Assembly: GCF_014596445.1 (NCBI RefSeq)
Contig: NZ_MECL01000224.1
Coordinates: forward strand, 1 to 64,000
Length of the DNA stretch: 64,000 nt
Reading direction: 5' to 3'
DNA from: Streptomyces sp. CBMA29
Lineage (GTDB): Bacteria > Actinomycetota > Actinomycetes > Streptomycetales > Streptomycetaceae
The notes under the pieces are model-generated. The model was not told the origin of the DNA, made no database searches, and worked only from the letters and a program-made list of their open reading frames with translations. Position numbers and translations under genes: made by a program. Positions 51,084 to 59,340 of this stretch are shown in pieces (the first letter of the stretch is position 1; the number at the start of each line of letters is the position of its first letter).

Positions 51084-51130
51084 TTAAGGAACGATCGTTC
51101 TTGACTGATCGTTCCTTAACTGCCTACTGT
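51084..51130 (+). promoter_or_regulatory. TetR promoter-operator with 13-bp inverted repeat
   Basis: TTAAGGAACGATC (51084-51096) and GATCGTTCCTTAA (51107-51119) are perfect inverses. They flank and overlap -35 TTGACT (51101-51106), and -10 TACTGT (51125-51130) follows after 18 bp. GAACGATCGTTC inside the left arm is itself palindromic, so two overlapping sites exist. Transcription would start at or one base before ATG 51138. Confidence 0.75.
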
Positions 51131-51137
51131 GGTGGTC

Positions 51138-51656
51138 ATGGGCAGGCCAAGAGCATTCGACGAGGACGAAGCGGTACGTGCCGCCGTGCGTCTGTTCAGC
51201 CGACGCGCGTATGACGGCGTGTCGGTCGACGACCTCGTCAGCCACCTCGGCGTGCACCGCAACAGCCTGTACAAGACGTTCGGCAGCAAGCGCGGCCTCT
51301 ACCTGATCGCCCTGCGCCGCCACCTGACCGACGACGTCCGCCCGCTGCTCGACGCCCTCGCCGGGGCGTCGGACACCGCCGCGGCGCTGCGGCTCGTGAC
51401 CTCGGCCGACCTCGGCCTGCTTCTGCTCGCGGCGGTCGAACGGGCGCCGGTCGACGAGGAGGTCGCCGCCGAGGTGACGGCCGCGCTGGCCGCCGTCGAC
51501 AGGGCGATCGCCGACGCGCTCGGCGTTCCCGTCGAGACGGCCGTCGCCCTCACCGCCGCCGGGCTGGGCCTGCTCCTGCGCGGCAGCCCCGACGACGCCA
51601 CCGCCGCGCTGGCCCGACGTCTCGACCCTCTGGACCGCACTCGACCTCTCGGCTGA
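51138..51656 (+). CDS. TetR family repressor, autoregulated and probably leaderless
   Basis: The 172-residue protein starts MGRPRAFDEDEAVRAAVRLF with the TetR helix-turn-helix VSVDDLVSHLGVHRNSLYKTFGSKRGLYL. The ligand domain is short (about 120 residues) and Ala/Leu-rich. The ATG is at the expected transcription start of the strong promoter with embedded operator, so it should repress itself and the two following genes (14 and 5 bp gaps). Its ligand is unknown. Confidence 0.9.
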   Translation: MGRPRAFDEDEAVRAAVRLFSRRAYDGVSVDDLVSHLGVHRNSLYKTFGSKRGLYLIALRRHLTDDVRPLLDALAGASDTAAALRLVTSADLGLLLLAAVERAPVDEEVAAEVTAALAAVDRAIADALGVPVETAVALTAAGLGLLLRGSPDDATAALARRLDPLDRTRPLG

Positions 51657-51669
51657 AAAGGAAACCGGC

Positions 51670-52029
51670 ATGGCAGTGATACGCATCAAGGGCGACGACC
51701 TCGTCGTCGTGATCAAGGGTCTCGACAAGCTCTGGGCCTTCAAGGGCAGCCTGACCGTCCCGCTGGCCAACGTCCGTGGCGTGACCGCCGACCCCGGTGT
51801 CACCGCCGACCCCAAGGGAATCCGCGCGCCGGGCTCCCACGTACCCGGGGTGATCATCGCGGGCACCTTCCGTCAGGACGGCGAAAGGGTCTTCTGGGAC
51901 GTGAAGGATCCGTCGAAGGCCGTCGTGGTCGAACTCACCGACGAGAAGTACACCCGTCTGATTCTCCAGGTCGACGACCCCCGCGCGACGGTCGCCCTGG
52001 TCGAGAACGCCCTGCCGGGAAGGAGGTAA
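51670..52029 (+). CDS. small conserved-looking protein of unknown function
   Basis: This 119-residue beta-rich protein (IRIKGDDLVVVIKGLDKLWAF, GVIIAGTFRQDGERVFWDV, AVVVELTDEKYTRLILQVDDP) lacks signal, cysteine or membrane segment. The pattern resembles bacterial PH-like folds, but I cannot assign it. AAGGA lies 7 bases before the ATG. It sits between the TetR gene and the alpha/beta hydrolase in one operon. Confidence 0.75.
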   Translation: MAVIRIKGDDLVVVIKGLDKLWAFKGSLTVPLANVRGVTADPGVTADPKGIRAPGSHVPGVIIAGTFRQDGERVFWDVKDPSKAVVVELTDEKYTRLILQVDDPRATVALVENALPGRR

Positions 52030-52033
52030 GCCG

Positions 52034-53086
52034 ATGCTTCGCCACTTGGCAGCGGCCGTGATGGCACTGTCCGTCGTCACCACCGCGCCGGCCGCCGCGG
52101 CGCCCGCTCACGTGCACTCTCACGTGCCCGCTCACGTGCCCGCCGCCGACCGCGAGGTCGCCTTCACAGCCGACGGCACGACCGCGTACGGCACCCTGCA
52201 CATTCCCGAGCACCGCGCGGGGCAACGGCTGCGGGCGGCGCTGCTGCTGCCCGGCAGCGGACCCACCGACCGTGACGGCAACCAGCCGCCGGGGTCCTCA
52301 CCCGACACCCTGGCCCAGGTGGCCGACGCGCTCGGCGGGGACGGAGTCGCCACGCTGCGGTTCGACAAGTACGGCACCGGCCGCACCGGACTCGGCGCCT
52401 ACCGCGACCACCCGGAGAACCTCGACTACCCGGTGTTCGTCCGCCAGGCACGGGCCGCCTACCAGGCGTTGCGCGATCAGCCGGAGACCGACCCGCGCAC
52501 ACTGCTGATCGTCGGGCACAGCGAGGGCGCGATGACCGCGCTGCTGCTGGGCGGCACCGTCCGCCCGCGCCCGGCAGGACTGGCGCTTTTGCAACCACAG
52601 GCGATCCGCATGCTGGACCTGGTCGCGCTCCAGCTCAAGGACCAGGTCGCCGAAGCGACCAGGCAGGGTCAGCTCACACCGGAGCAGCAACGCACCATCG
52701 ACGCGGCCATCGACGCCGCCGTCAAGTCCCTGCGCGAACACCGGCCCGTCGAGACCACGGAGCTGCCCGCCGCGATCGCCCGGCTCTTCGAGGCGTTCCA
52801 GGGCCCGAACGCCCGCTTCGTCGCGAGCGACGACGCCGTCTACCCACCGGCCACCGCCGCCGCCCTCCGGCCGGGAACCCCCGTGCTCGTGACCTGCGGC
52901 ACGAACGACGCCCAAGTCCCCTGCGCCACGACGAACGCCCTGGTGACCGCCCTGCGCCACGCGCACACCGCAGGACCGGGCCGAATCGCACTGCCGGGAG
53001 TGGACCACCTGATGCACGACGCCGCCCACCCAAACACGCTCGCACCGCCCGTACTCGACGCCCTGCGCCGATTCGCCCGGCCCTGA
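52034..53086 (+). CDS. secreted alpha/beta hydrolase
   Basis: The 350-residue protein has a signal peptide (LRHLAAAVMALSVVTTAPAAAAPA), a His/Val repeat (HVHSHVPAHVP), then an alpha/beta-hydrolase core: LLPGSGPTDRDGN (oxyanion), RFDKYGTGRTG, nucleophile elbow VGHSEGAMTALLL, acid in VTCGTNDAQVP and base in GVDHLMHDA. It resembles secreted esterase/peptidase-like proteins of the YfhR/YqiA type. The substrate is unknown. AGGAGG lies 7 bases before the ATG. Expression should follow the TetR repressor. Confidence 0.9.
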   Translation: MLRHLAAAVMALSVVTTAPAAAAPAHVHSHVPAHVPAADREVAFTADGTTAYGTLHIPEHRAGQRLRAALLLPGSGPTDRDGNQPPGSSPDTLAQVADALGGDGVATLRFDKYGTGRTGLGAYRDHPENLDYPVFVRQARAAYQALRDQPETDPRTLLIVGHSEGAMTALLLGGTVRPRPAGLALLQPQAIRMLDLVALQLKDQVAEATRQGQLTPEQQRTIDAAIDAAVKSLREHRPVETTELPAAIARLFEAFQGPNARFVASDDAVYPPATAAALRPGTPVLVTCGTNDAQVPCATTNALVTALRHAHTAGPGRIALPGVDHLMHDAAHPNTLAPPVLDALRRFARP

Positions 53087-53252
53087 CGCCGACCCCGCCG
53101 CCCTGCCGCGCAGGGTACGGTGTCAGGTGCCCACCAACTTGCCCGGAAAGGTTGAGCCGCGGCTTGAGATGCGCTAACAGAATCACCACCGCGAGCCGCG
53201 AGCGGTTCTGGCGTTACCGACGGGTGTCGCCCGGTAGGGGCGCAGGGTAGTC

Positions 53253-55007
53253 GTGGACGCTAGCGCCGGCATGCCGCTCCGGGTTCCCGTGGGACGGGAA
53301 GCCTTGCGCTGGCGCACCTTTGGCGGCGTGCGAACCGTCGTTGCCGCGGCCCGGACCGTCACGTCGACCGCGCGGCTGCTGGAGACGCTGCCGCCGCTCG
53401 TACGCGGTGACGCCCGGGTCAGCACGGTGTTCGCGTACGACCCGACGTCCGCGTTCAGCGACGGTGTCCTGGATCTGCTGAAGGACGCCGGATGCAGGAC
53501 GGCGCCGTGGGCTCAACTGGCGGACATCTCCCCCGACCTCCTGATCTCGGCCAGCGAGAACATCGAGGTACCGGAGGGCGACTGGCCGGTGCTGGTGCTG
53601 CCGCACGGCGTCGGCTTCCAGAAGACGGTGCCGGACTCCCGCGCCGACCGTTCCCGGCTGTCCGGCCTGGTGCCCGACTCACTGCTGGAGTCGGGCCGTG
53701 CGTGGCTGGCGGTCTCGCATCCCGCCCAGGAGGAGCAACTCCTCGGCGTCCAGCCGAAAGCCGCAGGGCGCACCCTGGTGATCGGCGACCCCGTCCTGGA
53801 CGAACTCCGGGCGACGACGCCCAGGTCCGCGGAATTCCGGGCGGCCCTGGGCGTCCCGCGCGACCACCGGCTGATCGTCCTCAGCTCCACATGGGGTCCG
53901 ACCTCACTGCTCGGCACACACCACGACCTGCCCGTGCGACTGCTCTCGGCCCTGCCGTACGACGCGTACCGTGTCGCCGCGATCATCCATCCCAACGTGT
54001 GGGCGAGCCACGGCGCATGGCAGATCCGTACGCTCCTGGCCGACGCCCTGGACGCCGGGCTGCTGCTGATCCCGCCCGTCCACGCCTGGCGCCCCGCGCT
54101 CCTGGCCGCCGACGCCCTGGTCGGCGACCACGGCTCAGTGACCCTGTACGGCGCGGCCCTCGGCAAACCCCTGCTCCTCGGCGCCTTCGGCTCCGACGCC
54201 GTACCCGGAACCGCCATGCACCGCCTGGGCCGGACAGCGGCGTTCCTTGACCCGCGAGGCGACCTGCACGCTCAGATCGAGTCGGCTGTCGCCGGGCGTC
54301 CCTCCGCATCGATGTCCGGCATCGCGGCCGGCGCCTTCACCCACCCCGGCCAGGCCCTCGTACGCCTGCGCACCGCTGTGTACGACCTGCTGCGGCTGCC
54401 CGAGCCGGACGACACGCCACCGCCGCTGTTGACCCTCCCCCGCCCGGACGCCCATGGCGGGACCGTGACGTCCTGGTCGGTGACCACCACCGTCTCCGCC
54501 GGGAACGGACGTCCCACGGTCACCGTCCTCCGCTTTCCTGCCGTCGCCGCCGTCGCCGCCGGCGCTGCCGTCGCGGCCGGAGCCGACGACATGTCCGCCC
54601 ACGGCCCGGCCGGATTCACGCACCTCGCCTGCGACGAGGAAGAGCGGGACACCCGGATCAGCGAGAGCGCCGCCGCGCTCTTCCGGCACCGGCCCTCGAC
54701 CACGCCGACGGCCGGACTGCGCTGGACAACCGACACGCTGCGCCGGTTCCCCGGCAGCTACCTCGCCGCCACCGCGCTCACCGCGGGCGGATACCTCGTC
54801 GGGCTGCGCGAGGGAGACCTGGTCGAGGTGTCGATCACCGGACCGACGACGGATGCGGGTCTTCCGGCCGCACTGGTCTACACCTGCCTGCGCGCCGGCA
54901 TCCCTCTCGACGGCACGTCCCTGACGCTACGGGTCGGAACCGTCGAAGCGGATGTCGTCCTCCGCTTCCGGCCTGCGGCTCCCGGTGCACCGGCACGTTC
55001 CGGTTAA
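53253..55007 (+). CDS. GT-B-like (glycerophosphotransferase/capsule-type) protein of unknown role
   Basis: The 584-residue protein has a GT-B-like arrangement: an N-terminal half with VLVLPHGVGFQKTVPDS and LVIGDPVLDELRATTPR, then a C-terminal-like nucleotide site IVLSSTWGPTSLLG, VAAIIHPNVW, and DALVGDHGSVTLYGAALGKPLLLG. This is similar to CDP-glycerol:glycerophosphate transferases and capsule enzymes. Residues 390-584 are an extra domain without known features. Similar actinobacterial proteins are often vaguely annotated, so the enzymatic role is unproven. The GTG at 53253 has AGGG 6 bases upstream. It faces the STAND ATPase operon with 15 bp between stops, and a joint role is only a possibility. 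Confidence 0.7.
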   Translation: MDASAGMPLRVPVGREALRWRTFGGVRTVVAAARTVTSTARLLETLPPLVRGDARVSTVFAYDPTSAFSDGVLDLLKDAGCRTAPWAQLADISPDLLISASENIEVPEGDWPVLVLPHGVGFQKTVPDSRADRSRLSGLVPDSLLESGRAWLAVSHPAQEEQLLGVQPKAAGRTLVIGDPVLDELRATTPRSAEFRAALGVPRDHRLIVLSSTWGPTSLLGTHHDLPVRLLSALPYDAYRVAAIIHPNVWASHGAWQIRTLLADALDAGLLLIPPVHAWRPALLAADALVGDHGSVTLYGAALGKPLLLGAFGSDAVPGTAMHRLGRTAAFLDPRGDLHAQIESAVAGRPSASMSGIAAGAFTHPGQALVRLRTAVYDLLRLPEPDDTPPPLLTLPRPDAHGGTVTSWSVTTTVSAGNGRPTVTVLRFPAVAAVAAGAAVAAGADDMSAHGPAGFTHLACDEEERDTRISESAAALFRHRPSTTPTAGLRWTTDTLRRFPGSYLAATALTAGGYLVGLREGDLVEVSITGPTTDAGLPAALVYTCLRAGIPLDGTSLTLRVGTVEADVVLRFRPAAPGAPARSG

Positions 55008-55022
55008 CCGCCCGAACCGGCA

Positions 55023-57206
55023 TCAGCGCGACCCGGCACCGGTGTCCGGGTCGCGCAGGCGTTCCAGCCTCGACCGGAGCGCGTCCCCCGCGGGGTTGCC
55101 TTCGGCGTCATAGACAGCGATGGCTTCGGTCAGGTGGTTCCGTACGGTCTCGGATGAACCGCCGGTCCGCTCGGTGATGTCGGCGATGGTGATACGGGCT
55201 TCCGCCTCATAGTGGGTCGCTCGCTGTTCCCGGAGTTGCCGGGCGGCCTCTTCGAGAACGTTCAGGGCCGTATGAGGGTCGCCGAGACGGTCGTGCGCGG
55301 CGCCGATCGCGGCGAGGGCTCGGGCGGCCATCCGTGGGTCGTCCAGGCGGGTGAGGTCGTCGTGGGCGCGTCGCAGGGTGCGCAGGGCCGATGCGTGGTC
55401 GCCCCGGGCGCCCTGCGCGCGGCCGAGGAAGAGAAGAGCGATGGCCGTGCCGCGCGGCAGTCCGGCGGCGGTGCTGAGGTCGGCCGCCCGCTGGTACGCC
55501 TGTACGGCGCGGGCCGGATCGAAGCGGTCCCAGTAGCGTCCGTCGAACTCCTGGACGGAGGCCAGCACGTCCGGCCGCCCGCCGACTTCTGCGCAGGCGA
55601 CGGCCTTGTCCAGCTCCGCACGGGCCAGGTCGAACTCGTCGAGATCCATCAGGGGACGCGAGCGCAGGCTGCGCAGCCGGGCCTCGGCGGCCGGTTCAAC
55701 GGCCGCCGAGGCGGCCGCCGCTCCCAGTCCGAGTGCTTCCTTCCAGTCCGCGAGATGCCTGGAGTGCAGGAAGTACACGGTGAACGCCTCTGCCAACTGC
55801 CATACGGGTGTCCGCAGTCCGCCTCGCGCGGCCTCGCGCAGAACGGCGAGGATGTTGGTCCGCTCAGCCGCCAGCCACTCCAACGGACGCGGACCGGCCG
55901 CCGCCCCGAAGGGGTCCGAGAACTCCCGCAGCAGCACGGACACGTCGGCGACGCGCAGCCGGTCCTCCCGTACCGCACGGTCGGCGAACGAGGTCAGTAC
56001 GAGGTAGTGGGTGATGACCCGCTCCACCACTGCCCGTTGTTCGTCCGGTGCTTCTTCGGCGACGGCGCGCTCACGGGCGTGGAGGCGCACCAGATCGTGC
56101 AGCCGGAAGCGGCCGTCCGACAGCTCTTCCACCAAGCTCGCGGCCTCCAGGGCGGAGACGGTCGAATGCGCCGCTTCGAGGTCGGTCACGCCCACGGCCG
56201 CCGCGGTAGCGGTGTCGAAGGTCCGGCCGGGCAGCCATCCCAGCAACCGGTAGAGCCTGGCGGCGTCCGGTGGCAGGTCGGCGTAGGCGAGGCTGAGTAC
56301 GGCTGACACGGAGTGCTCCCCTCGTAAGGACATCCCCGTGAGCCGACGTGTCTCGTCGGCCAGTTCACCCGCGAGATCGGCGACGGTCAAACGCCGGTTG
56401 GTGATCAGGCGCGCGGCCACGATGTGCACCGCGACAGGCAGTCCGCCGCACAGGTCCACGAGCGCGCGGGCAGCCGTCGGATCGGCGTCGGCCTTCTCCT
56501 CGCAGCGGTCCGCGAGAATCCTGAGACCGCCCTCGGTGTCCAGCGGTCCCAGGGGCACCTGCTCGGCGTGATGGCGAAAGACCAGATCGTCCAGCTGCTT
56601 GTGGCTGGTCACCAGTACCACGCTGCCCGCGCCGCCCGGCAGCAGCGGCGCCACCTGGCCGGGTTCGCTCACGCCGTCCAGCACCACCAGCAGTCGCCGT
56701 CCGGTGGTCTTCGTACGGAACAGCTCGGCCCGGTTCTCCACCGACGCGGGCACATGCTCGGCACCCACGCCCAGCCCTCGCAGGCAGATTCCCAGCGCTT
56801 CCGAGACGTCACCGCCGACCCGGTCCCGCAGCGGGGCGAAGTCGACGTACAACTGCCCGTCAGGGAACTGGTCGCGCGCATCGTGTGCCCAGCGGGTCAC
56901 GGTGGCGGTCTTCCCCACGCCCGGGAGCCCGCTGAGCGCTCCGAGGCGGACGATCCCGGACCCGTCCGTCCCTGCCCCGAACGAGCGGTGCAACCGTGCG
57001 AGATCCGCTGTGCGGTTGATGAACCGTACCGTCAGGGGAGGCACTTGATCCGGCCGTACGTCGGGGCCGGGCGCGGGCGGGGCCGCGACCTGGAAGGTGA
57101 TGTGGCCGATCTGGGCGGCCTGGACACTCGGGCCGTGGACCGTCCCCGACATGTCGTTGTGCACGTGGTGCGGCGCCTGACCGTCCTCGGACCCGGCGTC
57201 GGTCAC
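55023..57206 (-). CDS. NB-ARC/TPR STAND ATPase (bacterial NLR) with N-terminal RHIM-like motif
   Basis: The 727-residue protein has a short N-terminal segment (about 16-38) HN-DMSGTVHGPSVQAAQIGH-ITF. The NB-ARC domain follows, with Walker A GLPGVGKTAT (93-102), Walker B LLVVLDGV (172-179), sensor VVLVTSHKQ and GLPVAVHIVA (GxP motif), a winged-helix region (FRLHDLVRLHARERA), and from about 480 a helical repeat array with TPR units (GDHASALRTLRRAHDDL; GDPHTALNVLEEAARQL). This is the plan of an NLR-type sensor: TPRs detect a trigger, ATP-driven oligomerisation follows, and the N-terminal motif recruits a partner. The GTG overlaps the stop of the effector gene (GTGA), so they are co-translated. 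Confidence 0.9.
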   Translation of the reverse strand: MTDAGSEDGQAPHHVHNDMSGTVHGPSVQAAQIGHITFQVAAPPAPGPDVRPDQVPPLTVRFINRTADLARLHRSFGAGTDGSGIVRLGALSGLPGVGKTATVTRWAHDARDQFPDGQLYVDFAPLRDRVGGDVSEALGICLRGLGVGAEHVPASVENRAELFRTKTTGRRLLVVLDGVSEPGQVAPLLPGGAGSVVLVTSHKQLDDLVFRHHAEQVPLGPLDTEGGLRILADRCEEKADADPTAARALVDLCGGLPVAVHIVAARLITNRRLTVADLAGELADETRRLTGMSLRGEHSVSAVLSLAYADLPPDAARLYRLLGWLPGRTFDTATAAAVGVTDLEAAHSTVSALEAASLVEELSDGRFRLHDLVRLHARERAVAEEAPDEQRAVVERVITHYLVLTSFADRAVREDRLRVADVSVLLREFSDPFGAAAGPRPLEWLAAERTNILAVLREAARGGLRTPVWQLAEAFTVYFLHSRHLADWKEALGLGAAAASAAVEPAAEARLRSLRSRPLMDLDEFDLARAELDKAVACAEVGGRPDVLASVQEFDGRYWDRFDPARAVQAYQRAADLSTAAGLPRGTAIALLFLGRAQGARGDHASALRTLRRAHDDLTRLDDPRMAARALAAIGAAHDRLGDPHTALNVLEEAARQLREQRATHYEAEARITIADITERTGGSSETVRNHLTEAIAVYDAEGNPAGDALRSRLERLRDPDTGAGSR

Positions 57207-57709
57207 GTCGGATCCCCGGCGGCGTCCGGACCCGCGGCGCCGGATGAGTTGCCGGAGGAGGTGCCGGAGGAGTTGAACGTCAGGTCAGTGAAATTCTGGC
57301 CTTGGACGACGGGGCCGTACTGGACGCCGCCACTCACCGAGTTGTGGACCACGACGGTCTGTGCGCCGGCCGCCGGGGCCAACTCGTCGAGCAGACGCCG
57401 CAGTTCGTCCGCCGCGGTCGGATCGGTCCGGAGCACCCGGCGCAGCCGCGCCCGCCAGACCGCCGCGATGTCCTCGGCGACGGCCTCCTCGTCGCCCTCG
57501 GTGCGGGCGGCCAGCAGGTCCTCCTGCGAAAGCCGTAGTTCCTCGGCGGCGACGTCGGTGCTGCCCGCCCGCCCGAAGAACGCGGCTACCCGGTCCCTCA
57601 CCTGCGTCCAGGCGTCCGAGGCCATCAATCCCACGAGGGTCGTCGCCCCCGATGACACCAGGGCTGCCAACTCCGCTTCCAACGTTCCCCCTTGACCACC
57701 GGAACCCAC
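57203..57709 (-). CDS. Bell-like effector candidate with C-terminal RHIM-like amyloid motif
   Basis: The 168-residue protein begins with a hydrophobic amphipathic stretch (ELAALVSSGATTLVGLMASD), followed by helices (AWTQVRDRVAAFFG; EDIAAVWRARLRRVL), then a motif at about 122-145 (HNSVSGGVQYGPVVQGQNF-TDLTF) that matches the N-terminus of the ATPase: HN, SG, V, GPxVQ, TF are shared. A Gly/Ser/Ala tail ends it. This layout fits the helical Bell-type effector domains reported with bacterial amyloid-signalling NLRs, which may perforate membranes when templated. GTG 57709 is used. A TTG at 57682 preceded by AAGGGGG is a good alternative start. The function is inferred. Confidence 0.7.
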   Translation of the reverse strand: MGSGGQGGTLEAELAALVSSGATTLVGLMASDAWTQVRDRVAAFFGRAGSTDVAAEELRLSQEDLLAARTEGDEEAVAEDIAAVWRARLRRVLRTDPTAADELRRLLDELAPAAGAQTVVVHNSVSGGVQYGPVVQGQNFTDLTFNSSGTSSGNSSGAAGPDAAGDPT

Positions 57710-57865
57710 CGCGACATATCGCTCCGCCCACCGTAGAGAGCCGAGTCGCGCTTGGGTAGTCAGCCTCGCCGGTACGGCCGGGAGATGTGCGGGGCGTCAG
57801 GGCGCTGCCGCGAAGGCGGGAAGATGCCCCGACCGGCACCGAAAGGCCAGGTCAGCGGCTGGTGC

Positions 57866-58279
57866 GGCAGACGAGTCGAGCTGTACGCCGGGTTCTGTCG
57901 CCGGACGGCCTCGCGGCCGGCCGGGAGACGGCCATCCATCTAGGGCCGGCGTTGCCACCGGCCTCGTGCGGTCTACCCGCGGACTCGGGCGGGCAGCCCT
58001 CGAACGTCCGCGCGGGTGCCGTATCGCTACGACGCCCTCTTGACCTTGCTCCGGGTGGGGTTTACCTAGCCGTCCAGGTCACCCTGGACGCTGGTGGTCT
58101 CTTACACCACCGTTTCACCCTTACCGGGGACCGAGATCCCCGGCGGTCTGTTTTCTGTGGCACTGTCCCGCGGGTCACCCCGGGTGGCCGTTAGCCACCA
58201 CCCTGCCCTGTGGAGCCCGGACGTTCCTCGGGAAGCCCCCGAAAGGGCTTCACGCGGCCGTCCGCTCGGCTCGTCTGCC
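57866..58279 (-). ncRNA. rnpB: RNase P RNA (M1 RNA, type A)
   Basis: On the minus strand the ends GGCAGACGAG (58279 down) and CTCGTCTGCC (to 57866) pair as helix P1. The conserved GAGGAACGTCCGGGCTCC segment (58229-58212), the ACAGAAAACAG and GGTAAGGGTGAAACGG cores, and the 3' AGATGGATGGCC region all appear in order. The length, about 414 nt, suits actinobacterial RNase P RNA. It matures tRNA 5' ends with RnpA. Open frames across it are accidental. A weak -10 (TACCAT) lies about 10 bases upstream of the 5' end. Confidence 0.95.
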
Positions 58280-58391
58280 GTGTGGACCATGGTAGTGGCT
58301 ACGCGGGAGCGAAAAGCACCGCGGGGTCGGCGGCAGACGTCGAGCGCACGATCGCAGGTCCTACTCTGGTGCGGGCACGTGAGCCGTACGG

Positions 58392-58441
58392 CCGCGCGCA
58401 CCGTACGACTGCACGACCGCGCGCACCGTACGACCGCACGA
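58392..58441. repeat. 25-bp tandem repeat (2 copies)
   Basis: CCGCGCGCACCGTACGA plus eight more bases is repeated once with a single T/C difference, between rnpB and yaaA just before the ribosome binding site. Confidence 0.85.
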
Positions 58442-58460
58442 ACCGTATGAAGGAGATGCC

Positions 58461-59246
58461 GTGCTCGTCCTGTTGCCGCCGTCCGAGGGGAAGGCCACCG
58501 GAGGGACGGGGGCCGCGGTCGCGCTGGACTCGCTGTCGCTGCCGGGGCTGAACGAGGCGCGGGCGACGGTCCTCGACGAACTGGTGGAGCTGTGCTCGGG
58601 CGACGAGGAGAAGGCGGCGGAGGTACTGGGGCTCAGCCCGGGACTGCGCGGCGAGGTCGCCAAGGACGCGGCGCTGCGGACGGCGCCCGCGATGCCCGCC
58701 GCGGAGCTGTACACCGGAGTGCTGTACGACGCGCTGGGCCTGGCGACGCTCGGGCGGGCCGCGCGGCGCCGCGCCGAGGAGTCGCTGCTGGTGTTCTCCG
58801 GGCTGTGGGGCGCGGTACGGCTCGGCGACCGCATCCCCTCCTACCGCTGCTCGATGGGCGTGAAGCTGCCGGGCGTCGGCGGCCTGGCGGCGTACTGGCG
58901 GCGGCACATGGCCGATGTCCTGCCGGCCGAGGCGGGCGACGGCCTGGTGCTCGACCTGCGCTCGTCGTCGTACGCGGGCGCCTGGAAACCGGCCGGGGAG
59001 GTCGCCAGGCGTACGGCGACGGTCCGCGTGCTCCAGGTGACGGTGGTCGGCGGGGTCGAGAAGCGGACGGTCGTCAGCCACTTCAACAAGGCCACCAAGG
59101 GCCGTCTGGTCCGCGCCCTGCTGGAGTCCGGCGCCCGGCCGAAGGACCCCAAGGGCCTCGCGCGAACGCTGCGGAAGCTGGGTTTCACGGTGGAGGAGCG
59201 GCCGGGTACGGGACAGCTCGACGTACTGGTGCGCGAGATCCACTGA
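58461..59246 (+). CDS. yaaA: peroxide stress protein YaaA (DUF328)
   Basis: The 261-residue protein has the YaaA/UPF0246 signature: LLPPSEGKATGG at the N-terminus, LYTGVLYDALGL, FSGLWGAVRLGDRIPSYRCSMGVKLPG, YWRRHM, VLDLRSSSYAGAW and VVSHFNKATKGRLVRALL. In E. coli YaaA limits iron-driven damage under peroxide stress. AAGGAG lies 5 bases before the GTG. It is followed by the aldolase gene after about 94 bp with its own palindromic control site. Confidence 0.95.
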   Translation: MLVLLPPSEGKATGGTGAAVALDSLSLPGLNEARATVLDELVELCSGDEEKAAEVLGLSPGLRGEVAKDAALRTAPAMPAAELYTGVLYDALGLATLGRAARRRAEESLLVFSGLWGAVRLGDRIPSYRCSMGVKLPGVGGLAAYWRRHMADVLPAEAGDGLVLDLRSSSYAGAWKPAGEVARRTATVRVLQVTVVGGVEKRTVVSHFNKATKGRLVRALLESGARPKDPKGLARTLRKLGFTVEERPGTGQLDVLVREIH

Positions 59247-59291
59247 GGCACGCGGCGTAGCACCGCCCAGAAGCAAGATCCGTTGCACCCT

Positions 59292-59309
59292 GCGCAACGG
59301 CCGTTGCGC
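59292..59309. promoter_or_regulatory. 18-bp perfect palindrome upstream of the aldolase
   Basis: GCGCAACGGCCGTTGCGC is perfectly symmetric. A further half-site CCGTTGC lies just before it, and TTGCGCGCAA overlaps its right end, so multiple regulator dimers may bind. It is 32 bp before the start codon. Confidence 0.65.
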
Positions 59310-59340
59310 GCAATGCCGCCCGCCGGGCAGGATGACGGGC

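Noticed and set aside
57752-58551. Several open frames across 57.8-58.5 kb
   Set aside because: The DNA matches RNase P RNA, and the frames are accidental.
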